Source: Deltaproteobacteria bacterium
GTDB lineage: Bacteria; Desulfobacterota; GWC2-55-46
Direction of reading: 5' to 3'
DNA length: 5,028 nucleotides
Assembly: GCA_016219075.1 (NCBI GenBank)
Contig: JACRCJ010000157.1
Coordinates: 1 to 5,028, forward strand
The translations under genes were made by a program, and so were the position numbers. The notes under the pieces are model-generated. The model worked only from the letters and a program-made list of their open reading frames with translations, made no database searches and was not told the origin of the DNA. Shown piece by piece: positions 1-4,987 of the stretch; position 1 is the stretch's first letter, and every line of letters starts with the position of its first letter.

Positions 1-1
1 G

Positions 2-40
2 AGGAAGCGTAAGCGACTAAGCGATCTCAAAGCGCTTTAA
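2..40 (+). CDS. Possible 3' end of an unidentified plus-strand gene (partial)
   Basis: Reading from base 2, one frame stays open to a TAA at 38-40 and would encode the tail RKRKRLSDLKAL. A basic tail of this kind followed at once by a hairpin and a T-run (39-57) is what the end of a gene looks like. If real, the gene enters from the left and converges on the lipoprotein gene. Only twelve codons are visible, so the product cannot be named and chance is a fair alternative. The same bases contain AAGCG four times (5-9, 11-15, 19-23, 30-34) and the palindrome AAAGCGCTTT (29-38), which could instead mean non-coding sequence. Confidence 0.3.
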   Translation, partial: RKRKRLSDLKAL

Positions 41-57
41 CGGCATTGCCGGTTTTT
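39..57 (+). terminator. Weak plus-strand terminator-like hairpin
   Basis: CGGC (41-44) and GCCG (48-51) pair around a three-base ATT loop. AA at 39-40 can extend the stem with TT at 53-54 if G52 is bulged. A run of five T follows (53-57). The placement just after the TAA at 38-40 fits a terminator for a gene entering from the left. The stem is short, so this is a tentative call. Confidence 0.35.
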
Positions 58-72
58 CCGGGTCCGGTTTGC

Positions 73-279
73 TTATTTTTCTAATTCCTTCATCATCTTC
101 TCTGTCCCGGAGGTCCTCTCGTCCGATTTTTCCACTGCCGCTTTTGCCTTCTCGGGGGCCGAAGCCAGAGTGTCGGAGTAGTTCTTCATTATCTCTCCGG
201 CGGATTTGCCTTCTTTTTTTTCTCCGCCTGAGCAGGATACCAGCATAACGGCCAGCGCGGCAAGGATCAAGAAACGCAT
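73..279 (-). CDS. Small putative lipoprotein, 68 residues
   Basis: The product starts with a short signal peptide: Arg2, a hydrophobic stretch at residues 3-14, then the lipobox LVSC (13-16), with Cys16 as the predicted lipidated residue. The residue after the cysteine is Ser, not Asp, so by the Lol sorting rule of enterobacteria it would go to the outer membrane; whether that rule holds here is unknown. The mature part is only 53 residues. It opens with a flexible SGGEKKEGKS linker, and the rest is charged, rich in Lys, Glu and Ala, and probably helical. The start is well supported: GGAGG on the minus strand (291-287) lies 7 bases before the ATG, and a promoter sits just upstream. I recognise no family, so function is unknown. 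The gene is monocistronic as far as can be seen and is divergent from selA. Being real and a lipoprotein is likely; nothing more specific can be said. Confidence 0.8.
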   Translation of the reverse strand: MRFLILAALAVMLVSCSGGEKKEGKSAGEIMKNYSDTLASAPEKAKAAVEKSDERTSGTEKMMKELEK

Positions 280-300
280 ATTCAGACCTCCGGATTCTTT

Positions 301-306
301 TATAAT
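301..306 (+). promoter_or_regulatory. Perfect TATAAT on the plus strand (possible -10)
   Basis: TATAAT at 301-306 matches the -10 consensus exactly and overlaps the minus-strand -10 at 304-309. No good -35 is seen at a 16-18 base distance, so a plus-strand promoter here is only a possibility. If used, it would start a transcript near 313 that runs through the hairpins at 393-412 and 453-484 towards selA. Confidence 0.25.
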
Positions 307-333
307 ATACTATGCCATAGGAGCAGATGTAAA
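304..333 (-). promoter_or_regulatory. Candidate sigma-70 type promoter of the lipoprotein gene
   Basis: Read on the minus strand, TTTACA (333-328, five of six matches to the -35 consensus) is separated by 18 bases from TATATT (309-304, five of six matches to the -10 consensus). Transcription would start near base 297, giving a leader of about 18 bases that just contains the GGAGG ribosome binding site at 291-287. The match is by eye only. Confidence 0.5.
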
Positions 334-392
334 TAATTTTCAAGGGGTTTTCGGTCCGGTTGCCGTTTTGAATGGGTGTGGTGCTGCGCAAT

Positions 393-412
393 CCCGGCGC
401 TTTAGCGTTGGG
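393..412 (+). other. Hairpin in the gap upstream of selA
   Basis: Bases 393-400 (CCCGGCGC) pair with 405-412 (GCGTTGGG) around a TTTA loop, giving eight pairs of which two are G-U. Those two positions become A-C mismatches on the opposite strand, so the structure favours an RNA read in the plus direction. There is no T-run after it, so it is not a terminator by itself. Confidence 0.4.
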
Positions 413-452
413 TCAAGGAGTGGCAAATATAAATGATTTTTTCCTTACCATC

Positions 453-484
453 AAAATTCTCCGTCATTTATGGCGGAGAATTTT
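453..484 (+). terminator. Strong hairpin, bidirectional terminator-like
   Basis: AAAATTCTCCG (453-463) and CGGAGAATTTT (474-484) are a perfect eleven-base inverted repeat. In plus-strand RNA the stem extends inward by three more pairs (464-466 with 471-473, one of them G-U), leaving a UUUA loop at 467-470. The A-run on one arm and T-run on the other are typical of terminators that can work in both directions. A T-rich tract (492-501) follows on the plus side. It lies 90 bases before selA and 173 bases upstream of the lipoprotein start, so it ends neither gene. It would end a transcript starting inside this gap, or act as an attenuator before selA. Confidence 0.6.
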
Positions 485-502
485 AATCGTCCTTTCTTTT
501 TA

Positions 503-528
503 AGCCCCGGCCTCTCGAAACCGGGGCT
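503..528 (+). other. GC-rich perfect hairpin 46 bases before selA
   Basis: AGCCCCGG (503-510) and CCGGGGCT (521-528) pair perfectly around a ten-base loop. There is no proper T-run on either side. A second small stem, CTGC (527-530) with GCAG (535-538), shares two bases with it, so the two compete at that edge. Its position right after the T-rich tract at 492-501 and before selA suggests a role in the selA leader or as a second half of a terminator region. That role is inference. Confidence 0.5.
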
Positions 529-574
529 GCTTTGGCAGTTGACCGGCCTTCGGGTATCGTGGTAATTTCAAGCG

Positions 575-1945
575 ATGAAAAAGAGACTCTTGCGCGCTCT
601 CCCTTCCGTAGACGAGCTTTTGAGGTCTGACCGCTTAAAAGAGGCAGCTACACTCCATTCCTTGCCGCTCGTCACCGGGTCGGTAAGGATGGCGCTGGAG
701 GAGTCCCGTTCAGGTATTCTCGCGGGCTCGGTGACCGAAGTCTCTTTTGACCGGCTCGTCGAGGACTCCCTTGAAGTGTTGAGACGGACTCTCGCCTCGA
801 AGGTCCGAAAAGTCATAAACGCGTCCGGCACCGTACTCCATACCAATATCGGAAGGGCGGTATTGAGCGAAGAGGCTCAAGAGGCCGTGGTCTTCGCCTC
901 CGGAAACATCAACCTCGAGTTCGACCTTGACACGGGCGGGCGCGGGGAGAGGGACAACCTCGTTGAAGACCTCTTGAAGAGGCTTACTGGGGCCGAGGCC
1001 GCAACAGTCGTGAACAACAACGCCGCCGCTGTGCTCCTTACCCTCAACTCGCTCGCCGAGGGAAAAGAGGTCGTCATATCAAGGGGAGAGCTCATCGAGA
1101 TAGGCGGCTCTTTCCGGCTCCCGGAGATAATAAAAAAGAGCGGGTGCGTCCTGAAAGAGGTCGGCACCACAAACAGGACGCACCCCGGGGACTATGCCTC
1201 GGCCGTAACCGGGAGTACGGCGCTATTCTTCAAGGCGCACACGAGCAACTATACGGTAGTGGGGTTTACGGCCGAGGTAGGTCTCCCTGAACTCGTGGGT
1301 ATCGGGAAAAGACACGCCCTTCCGGTCGTGGAGGATCTCGGCAGCGGGTCGCTCGTCGACCTGTCCCGATACGGGCTTCCCAAAGAGCCGCTCGTATCCG
1401 AGAGCATCGAGGCCGGGGCCGACATAGTGACCTTCAGCGGCGACAAGCTCCTCGGCGGCCCCCAGTCCGGGATCATCGCCGGGAAAAAAGAGTTCGTCGA
1501 CAGTATTAGGAAGAACCCCCTTAAGAGGGCGCTTCGTCCCGGCAAGCTTACGCTCGCGTCGCTGGAGGCAACCCTGAGGCTGTATCTTGACAGTGAGAGG
1601 CTTGCCGGGAGGTTGCCGACACTGAGGCACCTTTCAAGGCCCCTTGGCGATATTGAGGAGGCGGCTAAAAAGGCGGCCTCCCTTCTTTCGGAATTCCTCG
1701 GCGGCTCCTTTAGCTTTAGCGTGGAGGACAGCGATTCGGCCGTCGGAGGCGGGAGTATGCCCGGCCACAAGCTCTCCACGAAGGTCGTCTCCGTCACGCA
1801 CGGAACCGTGGGGCCGGAGCGGATAATGAGGCTCTTCCTTGACTCCACTCCCGCCATACTCGGAAGGATAAATAAAGACAGGTTCCTCCTTGACATGAGG
1901 ACGGTGGAAGACCCCGCGGATGTCGTCCCGTCCGTCCGGTTTTAA
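575..1945 (+). CDS. selA: L-seryl-tRNA(Sec) selenium transferase (SelA)
   Basis: SelA is a cytoplasmic pyridoxal-phosphate enzyme that converts seryl-tRNA(Sec) to selenocysteinyl-tRNA(Sec) using selenophosphate from SelD. The product has 456 residues, close to the 463 of the E. coli enzyme as I recall it, and is alignable from end to end. Visible hallmarks in order are GTVLHTN (85-91), GRGERD (122-127), VNNNAAAVLL (146-155), SRGELIEIGGSFR (169-181), GTTNRTH (197-203), HTSNY (222-226), DLGSGSLVDLS (254-264), and SGDKLLGGPQ (288-297), in which Lys291 is the expected PLP-binding lysine. The C-terminal GRI..DRFLLDMR segment (430-442) is also typical. The N-terminal PSVDELLR (10-17) matches the start of the family's small tRNA-binding domain. 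An in-frame TAA lies four codons before the ATG, which fixes the start region, but no clear Shine-Dalgarno site is present. selB, which often follows selA, is not next door. The gene appears intact. Confidence 0.97.
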   Translation: MKKRLLRALPSVDELLRSDRLKEAATLHSLPLVTGSVRMALEESRSGILAGSVTEVSFDRLVEDSLEVLRRTLASKVRKVINASGTVLHTNIGRAVLSEEAQEAVVFASGNINLEFDLDTGGRGERDNLVEDLLKRLTGAEAATVVNNNAAAVLLTLNSLAEGKEVVISRGELIEIGGSFRLPEIIKKSGCVLKEVGTTNRTHPGDYASAVTGSTALFFKAHTSNYTVVGFTAEVGLPELVGIGKRHALPVVEDLGSGSLVDLSRYGLPKEPLVSESIEAGADIVTFSGDKLLGGPQSGIIAGKKEFVDSIRKNPLKRALRPGKLTLASLEATLRLYLDSERLAGRLPTLRHLSRPLGDIEEAAKKAASLLSEFLGGSFSFSVEDSDSAVGGGSMPGHKLSTKVVSVTHGTVGPERIMRLFLDSTPAILGRINKDRFLLDMRTVEDPADVVPSVRF

Positions 1946-2018
1946 GCGGGTAACAGGGCCCCTCAATAAGACCTGACGATTATCTTGATTTTTCCATTCT
2001 TTGGGCTAAACTGGGATT

Positions 2019-2876
2019 ATGTTCATATTGAAGAACCGTATAGTCGTTTTTATCCTCCCCATACTGGTCTTTTGCGTATTGGTCTCTGCGGCTCTCTCCC
2101 AGGCCCCCGCGGGTGCATACGCCCCGGCAGACTCATATGTGGGCGAGGAGCTTGAGTACAGGATAGGCTTCTGGCTCTTCGAAGATGTCGCAACCGGCAA
2201 GGTCAGGCTCGAAAGGGGCGAAAACGGCGAGTATGTGGCCACTCTCAGCGCCTACACCACGGGGTTTGTAGACAGGGTGCTCCGCCACAGGGCGGACACC
2301 TACACCTCGCACATGGTACTCTCTCCGGACGGAAAGAGGTTCATAACGGTGCGCTTCGAGAAGACGGTAGAGACGACCGGGAAGACGAAGAAGTCCCTTA
2401 CGGTGTTCGACTATTCAAAGGGTCTGATGACCTGGAGGTCTTCAGAGACCGGTAAAGATGACAGGACAGGCACGGAGAACATCCCGGAAGGAGTCTGGCC
2501 GGCGGACCCTCTGGCGGGTTTCTACAACTTCCGCTCCGGCATCTACGGCCCGGTTGTCCGCGGCTGTGAGTACAACATCCCGACATTCCCGAAGGACGGA
2601 AAAACGCGCGATATCTATATGAGGATAAACACAGAGGAAGAGGCCGGACAGAGGATAAACGACAGGCCGTTTGAGGCCGACTACCTCGCTGACGTGAAGA
2701 TAGACAAGGAACTCTTCGGCTCGCAGTCCGGCAAGGTCGAGATAATTTTCTCCCCTGAGATGATCCCGAGTTCGGCCGTTGCAAAGGACATATTCTTCTT
2801 CGGCGATGTCCGGGGCAGGCTCGTAAAGGCGACTTTCGCCGTTGAATTCAAAAAGACCGCCCCCGCGGTCCGTTAA
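2019..2876 (+). CDS. Exported DUF3108-like protein, 285 residues
   Basis: The N-terminus is a clear export signal: Lys5 and Arg7, a hydrophobic core at about 8-24, then small residues around SAALSQA (23-29) that could be cut by signal peptidase I. There is no lipobox Cys. The mature protein begins with VGEELEYRIGFW (41-52), the usual opening of DUF3108 proteins (GE.L.Y), followed by alternating beta-type segments such as GKVRLE (60-65) and KRFITVRFEK (106-115). A central VWPADPLAGFYNFRS (159-173) is the DP...Y..R region of that family. I infer a mostly beta, periplasmic or envelope-associated protein; the molecular role of DUF3108 is not established. The gene lies 73 bases after selA with no terminator seen between, so read-through from selA is possible, but no functional link is obvious. 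GGGA lies only two bases from the ATG, so the ribosome binding site is poor. Its last codons contain the hairpin that probably ends the opposing transporter gene. Confidence 0.8.
   Translation: MFILKNRIVVFILPILVFCVLVSAALSQAPAGAYAPADSYVGEELEYRIGFWLFEDVATGKVRLERGENGEYVATLSAYTTGFVDRVLRHRADTYTSHMVLSPDGKRFITVRFEKTVETTGKTKKSLTVFDYSKGLMTWRSSETGKDDRTGTENIPEGVWPADPLAGFYNFRSGIYGPVVRGCEYNIPTFPKDGKTRDIYMRINTEEEAGQRINDRPFEADYLADVKIDKELFGSQSGKVEIIFSPEMIPSSAVAKDIFFFGDVRGRLVKATFAVEFKKTAPAVR
2850..2870 (-). terminator. Minus-strand terminator of the transporter gene, inside the DUF3108-like gene
   Basis: On the minus strand GACCGC (2870-2865) and GCGGTC (2860-2855) form a perfect six-pair stem around a GGGG loop, followed at once by five T (2854-2850). 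This is a standard Rho-independent form and lies 14 bases past the TGA of the transporter gene. It sits wholly in the last eight or so codons of the opposing gene, where it encodes KKTAPAVR. Confidence 0.65.
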
Positions 2877-2902
2877 GCCGTCTTTCAAGCGGCTCTTTTT
2901 TT
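2875..2902 (+). terminator. Plus-strand terminator of the DUF3108-like gene, inside the transporter gene
   Basis: AGCCG (2876-2880) pairs with CGGCT (2890-2894). One extra U-G pair inside (2881 with 2889) gives six pairs. After a single C comes a run of seven T (2896-2902). The first arm starts in the TAA stop of the DUF3108-like gene. The second arm and the T-run are the last codons of the opposing transporter gene, where the A-run on the coding strand encodes lysines. Confidence 0.7.
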
Positions 2903-4075
2903 ACCAATCCTTGAAAACGAGAAGACCACGGCCGCTACAAGGCCCATCGCGGCGCCGTAGAAAAAAGTCGTCCCCGCCCCCATCGTATCCCATAGGACCC
3001 CGGCTATAATGCTCGCCGGCAGGAGCATCAGCCCGTTCACGGTGTGGTAGACCCCGAAGGCCGTGGCCTTCCTTTCAGGAGGGGCCACAAGCGCCAGGTA
3101 CGCCCTCTGAGAGCCTTCGCTCATCCCCTTGTAGACTCCGTAGAGCGGGAAGAGGATCCAGATATGCGCCGTGGTTGAGGCCATGCCTACAAGGAAGTAG
3201 ACAGCGGCGTAGGAGACGAGCCCGTACAGCACCATCTTCCGTATGCCTATTTTGTCTGAGAGCATCCCCATCGGGGCCGACGACGCGGCGTAGACGAGGT
3301 TGAAGAGGAGATAGACCACGGGTATCATGTACTCCGTGACGCCGAGGTTCTTCGCCTGGAGTATCAGGAAGGCGTCGGCGAAGTTGCCGAGCGAAAATAT
3401 CGCCACTACCAGCATGTAGTGCCTGAATGGGCCGTCGAAGGACGAGATGGAAAGCTTCGGGACGCTTGCGATCTCTTCCTTCGTCATCCGCTTCTCTTTT
3501 ATGAAAAAGACGATGAGCGCCACGGCTATGAGCCCCGGTATGGCGGAGGCGTAAAAGACGAGCCTCAGGCCGTCGTGGTAGAAATAGAGGAGCGCGAAGG
3601 CCGCAGCCGGGCCTATCACCGCGCCGATGGTATCCATCGAGCGGTGGAACCCGAAGGCGAGCCCCATGTTGCCGAAGCTCGCGGACTCGGCGATGATGGC
3701 GTCGCGGGGGGCGGTCCGCACGCCCTTGCCGAACCTGTCGATGAACCTGGCCGTGAGGACCTCGAACCATGTGGAGGCCCCGGCTATGACCGGGCGGCTT
3801 ACGACCGAGATCCCGTAGCCAAGCCCCATCAAAAGTTTTTTCTTTCCGAACCTGTCGGCGATCCACCCGGAGAAGACTTTGAGTATTGAGGCTGTGGCCT
3901 CGGCTATCCCCTCGATGATCCCGACTGTCGTTTTGGTGGTCCCGAGGACCCCCGTGAGGAATAGCGGCAGCAGCGGATATATCATCTCGGACGATATGTC
4001 CATGAACAGGCTCACGAGCCCGGCGAAAAAGACATTTCTGCCGATACCTGATATAAAGCTGGGCTTGTCGCTCAT
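2885..4075 (-). CDS. Major facilitator superfamily transporter, 396 residues
   Basis: This is an inner-membrane secondary transporter with about twelve predicted helices in two halves. The loop between helices 2 and 3 carries the superfamily's motif A, GWIADRFGKK (70-79), and its counterpart in the second half is GMLSDKIGIRK (270-280). The half-to-half linker is the charged stretch IKEKRMTKEEIASVPK (192-207). Other striking segments are SSEMIYPLLPLFL (28-40), GIIEGIAEATASILK (52-66), DRFGKGVRTAPRDAIIAES (113-131) and EGSQRAYLALVAP (320-332). From memory these resemble the MJ1317-like group of MFS proteins, whose substrate I do not know; an efflux role is a guess. An in-frame stop lies 12-14 bases before the ATG, so this start is the only ordinary one, although no good Shine-Dalgarno site precedes it. 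The gene is convergent with the DUF3108-like gene (8 bases between stops) and divergent from rplU. Length and motifs indicate an intact gene. Confidence 0.92.
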   Translation of the reverse strand: MSDKPSFISGIGRNVFFAGLVSLFMDISSEMIYPLLPLFLTGVLGTTKTTVGIIEGIAEATASILKVFSGWIADRFGKKKLLMGLGYGISVVSRPVIAGASTWFEVLTARFIDRFGKGVRTAPRDAIIAESASFGNMGLAFGFHRSMDTIGAVIGPAAAFALLYFYHDGLRLVFYASAIPGLIAVALIVFFIKEKRMTKEEIASVPKLSISSFDGPFRHYMLVVAIFSLGNFADAFLILQAKNLGVTEYMIPVVYLLFNLVYAASSAPMGMLSDKIGIRKMVLYGLVSYAAVYFLVGMASTTAHIWILFPLYGVYKGMSEGSQRAYLALVAPPERKATAFGVYHTVNGLMLLPASIIAGVLWDTMGAGTTFFYGAAMGLVAAVVFSFSRIGKKRAA

Positions 4076-4117
4076 AATGCGTGATTTTCACTTATTTTCC
4101 TCTTTATTTCAAGCAGA

Positions 4118-4141
4118 GTCGTCTTTTGACGGCAGTTTTTT
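4118..4141 (+). terminator. Small hairpin with T6 upstream of the rplU promoter
   Basis: GTCGTC (4118-4123) and GACGGC (4128-4133) form six pairs, one of them U-G, around a TTTT loop. AG and then six T (4136-4141) follow. No plus-strand gene ends here, so if it works it would stop transcription coming through the opposite strand of the transporter gene before it reaches the rplU promoter. The stem is short and the T-run is offset by two bases, so confidence is low. Confidence 0.3.
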
Positions 4142-4180
4142 AAACATCTTATCCCTTGAATATAAAATATTACAAAGTGC

Positions 4181-4209
4181 TTGACATCCATGGCTGAAAT
4201 CGATAATAT
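4181..4209 (+). promoter_or_regulatory. Sigma-70 type promoter of rplU-rpmA
   Basis: A perfect -35 element, TTGACA, is at 4181-4186. Two overlapping -10 candidates follow: GATAAT (4202-4207, five of six matches but a short 15-base spacer) and TAATAT (4204-4209, four of six matches with the ideal 17-base spacer). Transcription would start about 4214-4217, leaving a leader of roughly 25 bases that is too short for an L21-type leader structure. Confidence 0.7.
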
Positions 4210-4227
4210 CTAACATTCAATACACTC

Positions 4228-4233
4228 GGAGGA
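4228..4233 (+). promoter_or_regulatory. Ribosome binding site of rplU
   Basis: GGAGGA is placed eight bases before the ATG at 4242. It is the strongest ribosome binding site in the window together with those of rpmA and the lipoprotein gene. It contrasts with the poor sites of selA, the DUF3108-like gene and the transporter gene. Confidence 0.8.
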
Positions 4234-4241
4234 TACTTAAG

Positions 4242-4553
4242 ATGTACGCAGTGATAAAAACAGGCGGGAAACAGTACAGGGTCACCGAGGGCGAAGTCCT
4301 CAATGTGGAGAAGCTTGCCGGAGAAGTGGGAAGCCAGGTCGAGCTCGCCGAGGTGTTGTCGGTCGGCGAGGGCGAAGGCATGAAGATAGGGACCCCGACG
4401 GTCAATGGCGCCAAAGTCGTAGCCGAGATAGTCGAGCAGGGCAAGGGCAAGAAGGTCATAATCTTCAAGAAGAAGAAAAGAAAGGGCTACACGAAGAAGC
4501 AGGGCCACAGGCAGCTCTTCACGGGCCTCAAGATAAAAGAGATAAAGGCTTAA
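4242..4553 (+). CDS. rplU: 50S ribosomal protein L21
   Basis: L21 binds 23S rRNA and is a structural part of the large ribosomal subunit. The product is 103 residues, the same length as the E. coli protein. The start MYAVIKTGGKQYRV (1-14), the central GTPTVNGAKVVAEIVEQGKGKKVIIFKKKKRKGY region (50-83) and the end KKQGHRQLFTGLKIKEI (85-101) are all characteristic, with the basic loop around 74-87 contacting rRNA in known structures. It begins at an ATG with a strong ribosome binding site and its own promoter, and is the first gene of the conserved rplU-rpmA pair. Nothing about the protein itself is unusual. Confidence 0.98.
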   Translation: MYAVIKTGGKQYRVTEGEVLNVEKLAGEVGSQVELAEVLSVGEGEGMKIGTPTVNGAKVVAEIVEQGKGKKVIIFKKKKRKGYTKKQGHRQLFTGLKIKEIKA

Positions 4554-4573
4554 CACCGGGGAGGACCTGGGCT

Positions 4574-4634
4574 GGATGCAAAGGGCGGTCAACCGTGGTA
4601 GGATGTAAAGGGGCGCAGGCAGGGTGGTCAACCG
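4574..4634. repeat. Two degenerate direct repeat copies in the rplU-rpmA spacer
   Basis: Copy 1 (4574-4595) runs from GGATGCAAAGGGC to GGTCAACCG. Copy 2 (4601-4634) runs from GGATGTAAAGGGGC to GGTCAACCG. The ends match closely. Copy 2 carries about twelve extra bases in the middle (around 4614-4625) and a C-to-T change. The copies are separated by five bases. No coding frame uses them sensibly. A past duplication in untranslated RNA is the simplest reading. Confidence 0.5.
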
Positions 4635-4656
4635 GGGATGACAAGACCCATCCCGG
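4632..4656 (+). other. Spacer hairpin A (competes with hairpin B)
   Basis: GGGATG (4635-4640) pairs with CATCCC (4649-4654) around an eight-base loop. CC at 4632-4633 can add two pairs with GG at 4655-4656 if G4634 is bulged. Its right arm uses bases 4652-4656, which are also the left arm of hairpin B, so only one of the two can form at a time. Confidence 0.4.
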
Positions 4657-4669
4657 CGGTCTCGCCGGG
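4652..4669 (+). other. Spacer hairpin B upstream of rpmA
   Basis: CCCGGCG (4652-4658) and CGCCGGG (4663-4669) form seven perfect GC pairs around a GTCT loop. The next 20 bases are AT-rich (4671-4689) and then a run of seven T (4690-4696) leads into the rpmA ribosome binding site. The T-run is too far from the stem for a standard terminator. The structure may instead pause transcription, protect the mRNA or separate translation of the two genes; which of these applies cannot be told. Confidence 0.55.
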
Positions 4670-4697
4670 CAGATATTATATATTAAGGATTTTTTTC

Positions 4698-4703
4698 GGG
4701 AGG
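4698..4703 (+). promoter_or_regulatory. Ribosome binding site that fixes the GTG start of rpmA
   Basis: GGGAGG lies seven bases before the GTG at 4711. No ATG is available at the right place for the conserved AHKKAGG start of L27, so this site supports GTG as the true initiation codon. Confidence 0.8.
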
Positions 4704-4710
4704 TTTTTCG

Positions 4711-4962
4711 GTGGCACATAAGAAGGCAGGCGGAAGTTCCAGAAACGGCAGGGACAGTAACGGCCAGAGAAGGGGAGTAAAGAGGTTTGGAGGCCAGTTG
4801 GTCTCGGCCGGCTCCATCCTTGTAAGACAAGTTGGGACCAGGATATTCCCCGGCGCCAATGTCGGGTTAGGCAGGGACTTCACCCTTTTCGCCAAGATCA
4901 GCGGAGTCGTGAAGTACGAGGACAAGGGCGCGAAGAAGGTCGTAAGCATACTCCCGCAGTAA
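4711..4962 (+). CDS. rpmA: 50S ribosomal protein L27
   Basis: L27 sits in the large subunit, and its N-terminal tail reaches the peptidyl transferase centre. The product is 83 residues, near the 85 of E. coli. The N-terminal MAHKKAGGSSRNGRDSN (1-17) is the classic form, without the cleaved extension found in Firmicutes L27, and GVKRFGGQ (22-29), GTRIFPGANVGLGRDFTLFA (42-61) and GVVKYE (65-70) follow as expected. It begins with GTG. The preceding gene, rplU, ends 157 bases upstream, a wider gap than is usual for this pair, and the gap holds repeats and hairpins. It is probably co-transcribed with rplU, although an AT-rich stretch at 4671-4689 could hide a second promoter. Identification is secure. 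Confidence 0.98.
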   Translation: MAHKKAGGSSRNGRDSNGQRRGVKRFGGQLVSAGSILVRQVGTRIFPGANVGLGRDFTLFAKISGVVKYEDKGAKKVVSILPQ

Positions 4963-4987
4963 CGATTAGACCTTACCCTCGGAAACC

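Noticed and set aside
206..436. A 76-codon plus-strand ORF overlapping the lipoprotein gene
   Set aside because: Over a third of it is antisense to the well-supported lipoprotein gene. It crosses that gene's promoter and has no signal of its own.
310..574. A selC tRNA or other known structural RNA before selA
   Set aside because: There is no GGTTCGA-type T-loop, no acceptor-stem pairing and no anticodon arm of tRNA form. The SRP RNA core sequence was also looked for and not found. The hairpins present do not form a cloverleaf.
1249..1896. A 215-codon open frame antisense to selA
   Set aside because: The Ser/Pro/Leu-rich product is the usual antisense shadow of a GC-rich gene, and the sense frame is certain as selA.
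3075..4091. A 338-codon open frame on the same strand as the transporter, starting 16 bases before it
   Set aside because: It overlaps the transporter gene in another frame, and its protein is an Arg/His/Gly-rich composition typical of a frame-shifted reading of a GC-rich gene. The overlapped frame has clear MFS motifs.
4587..4631. Minus-strand TTGACC boxes inside both repeat copies, considered as antisense -35 elements
   Set aside because: No acceptable -10 lies at the right distance from either copy; the best is TTACAT with three of six matches.
4595..4780. A 61-codon ORF in the rplU-rpmA spacer, considered as a prp-like gene
   Set aside because: It runs through the rpmA ribosome binding site and overlaps rpmA by 70 bases in another frame, has no ribosome binding site of note, and its protein resembles nothing of the Prp/YsxB type.
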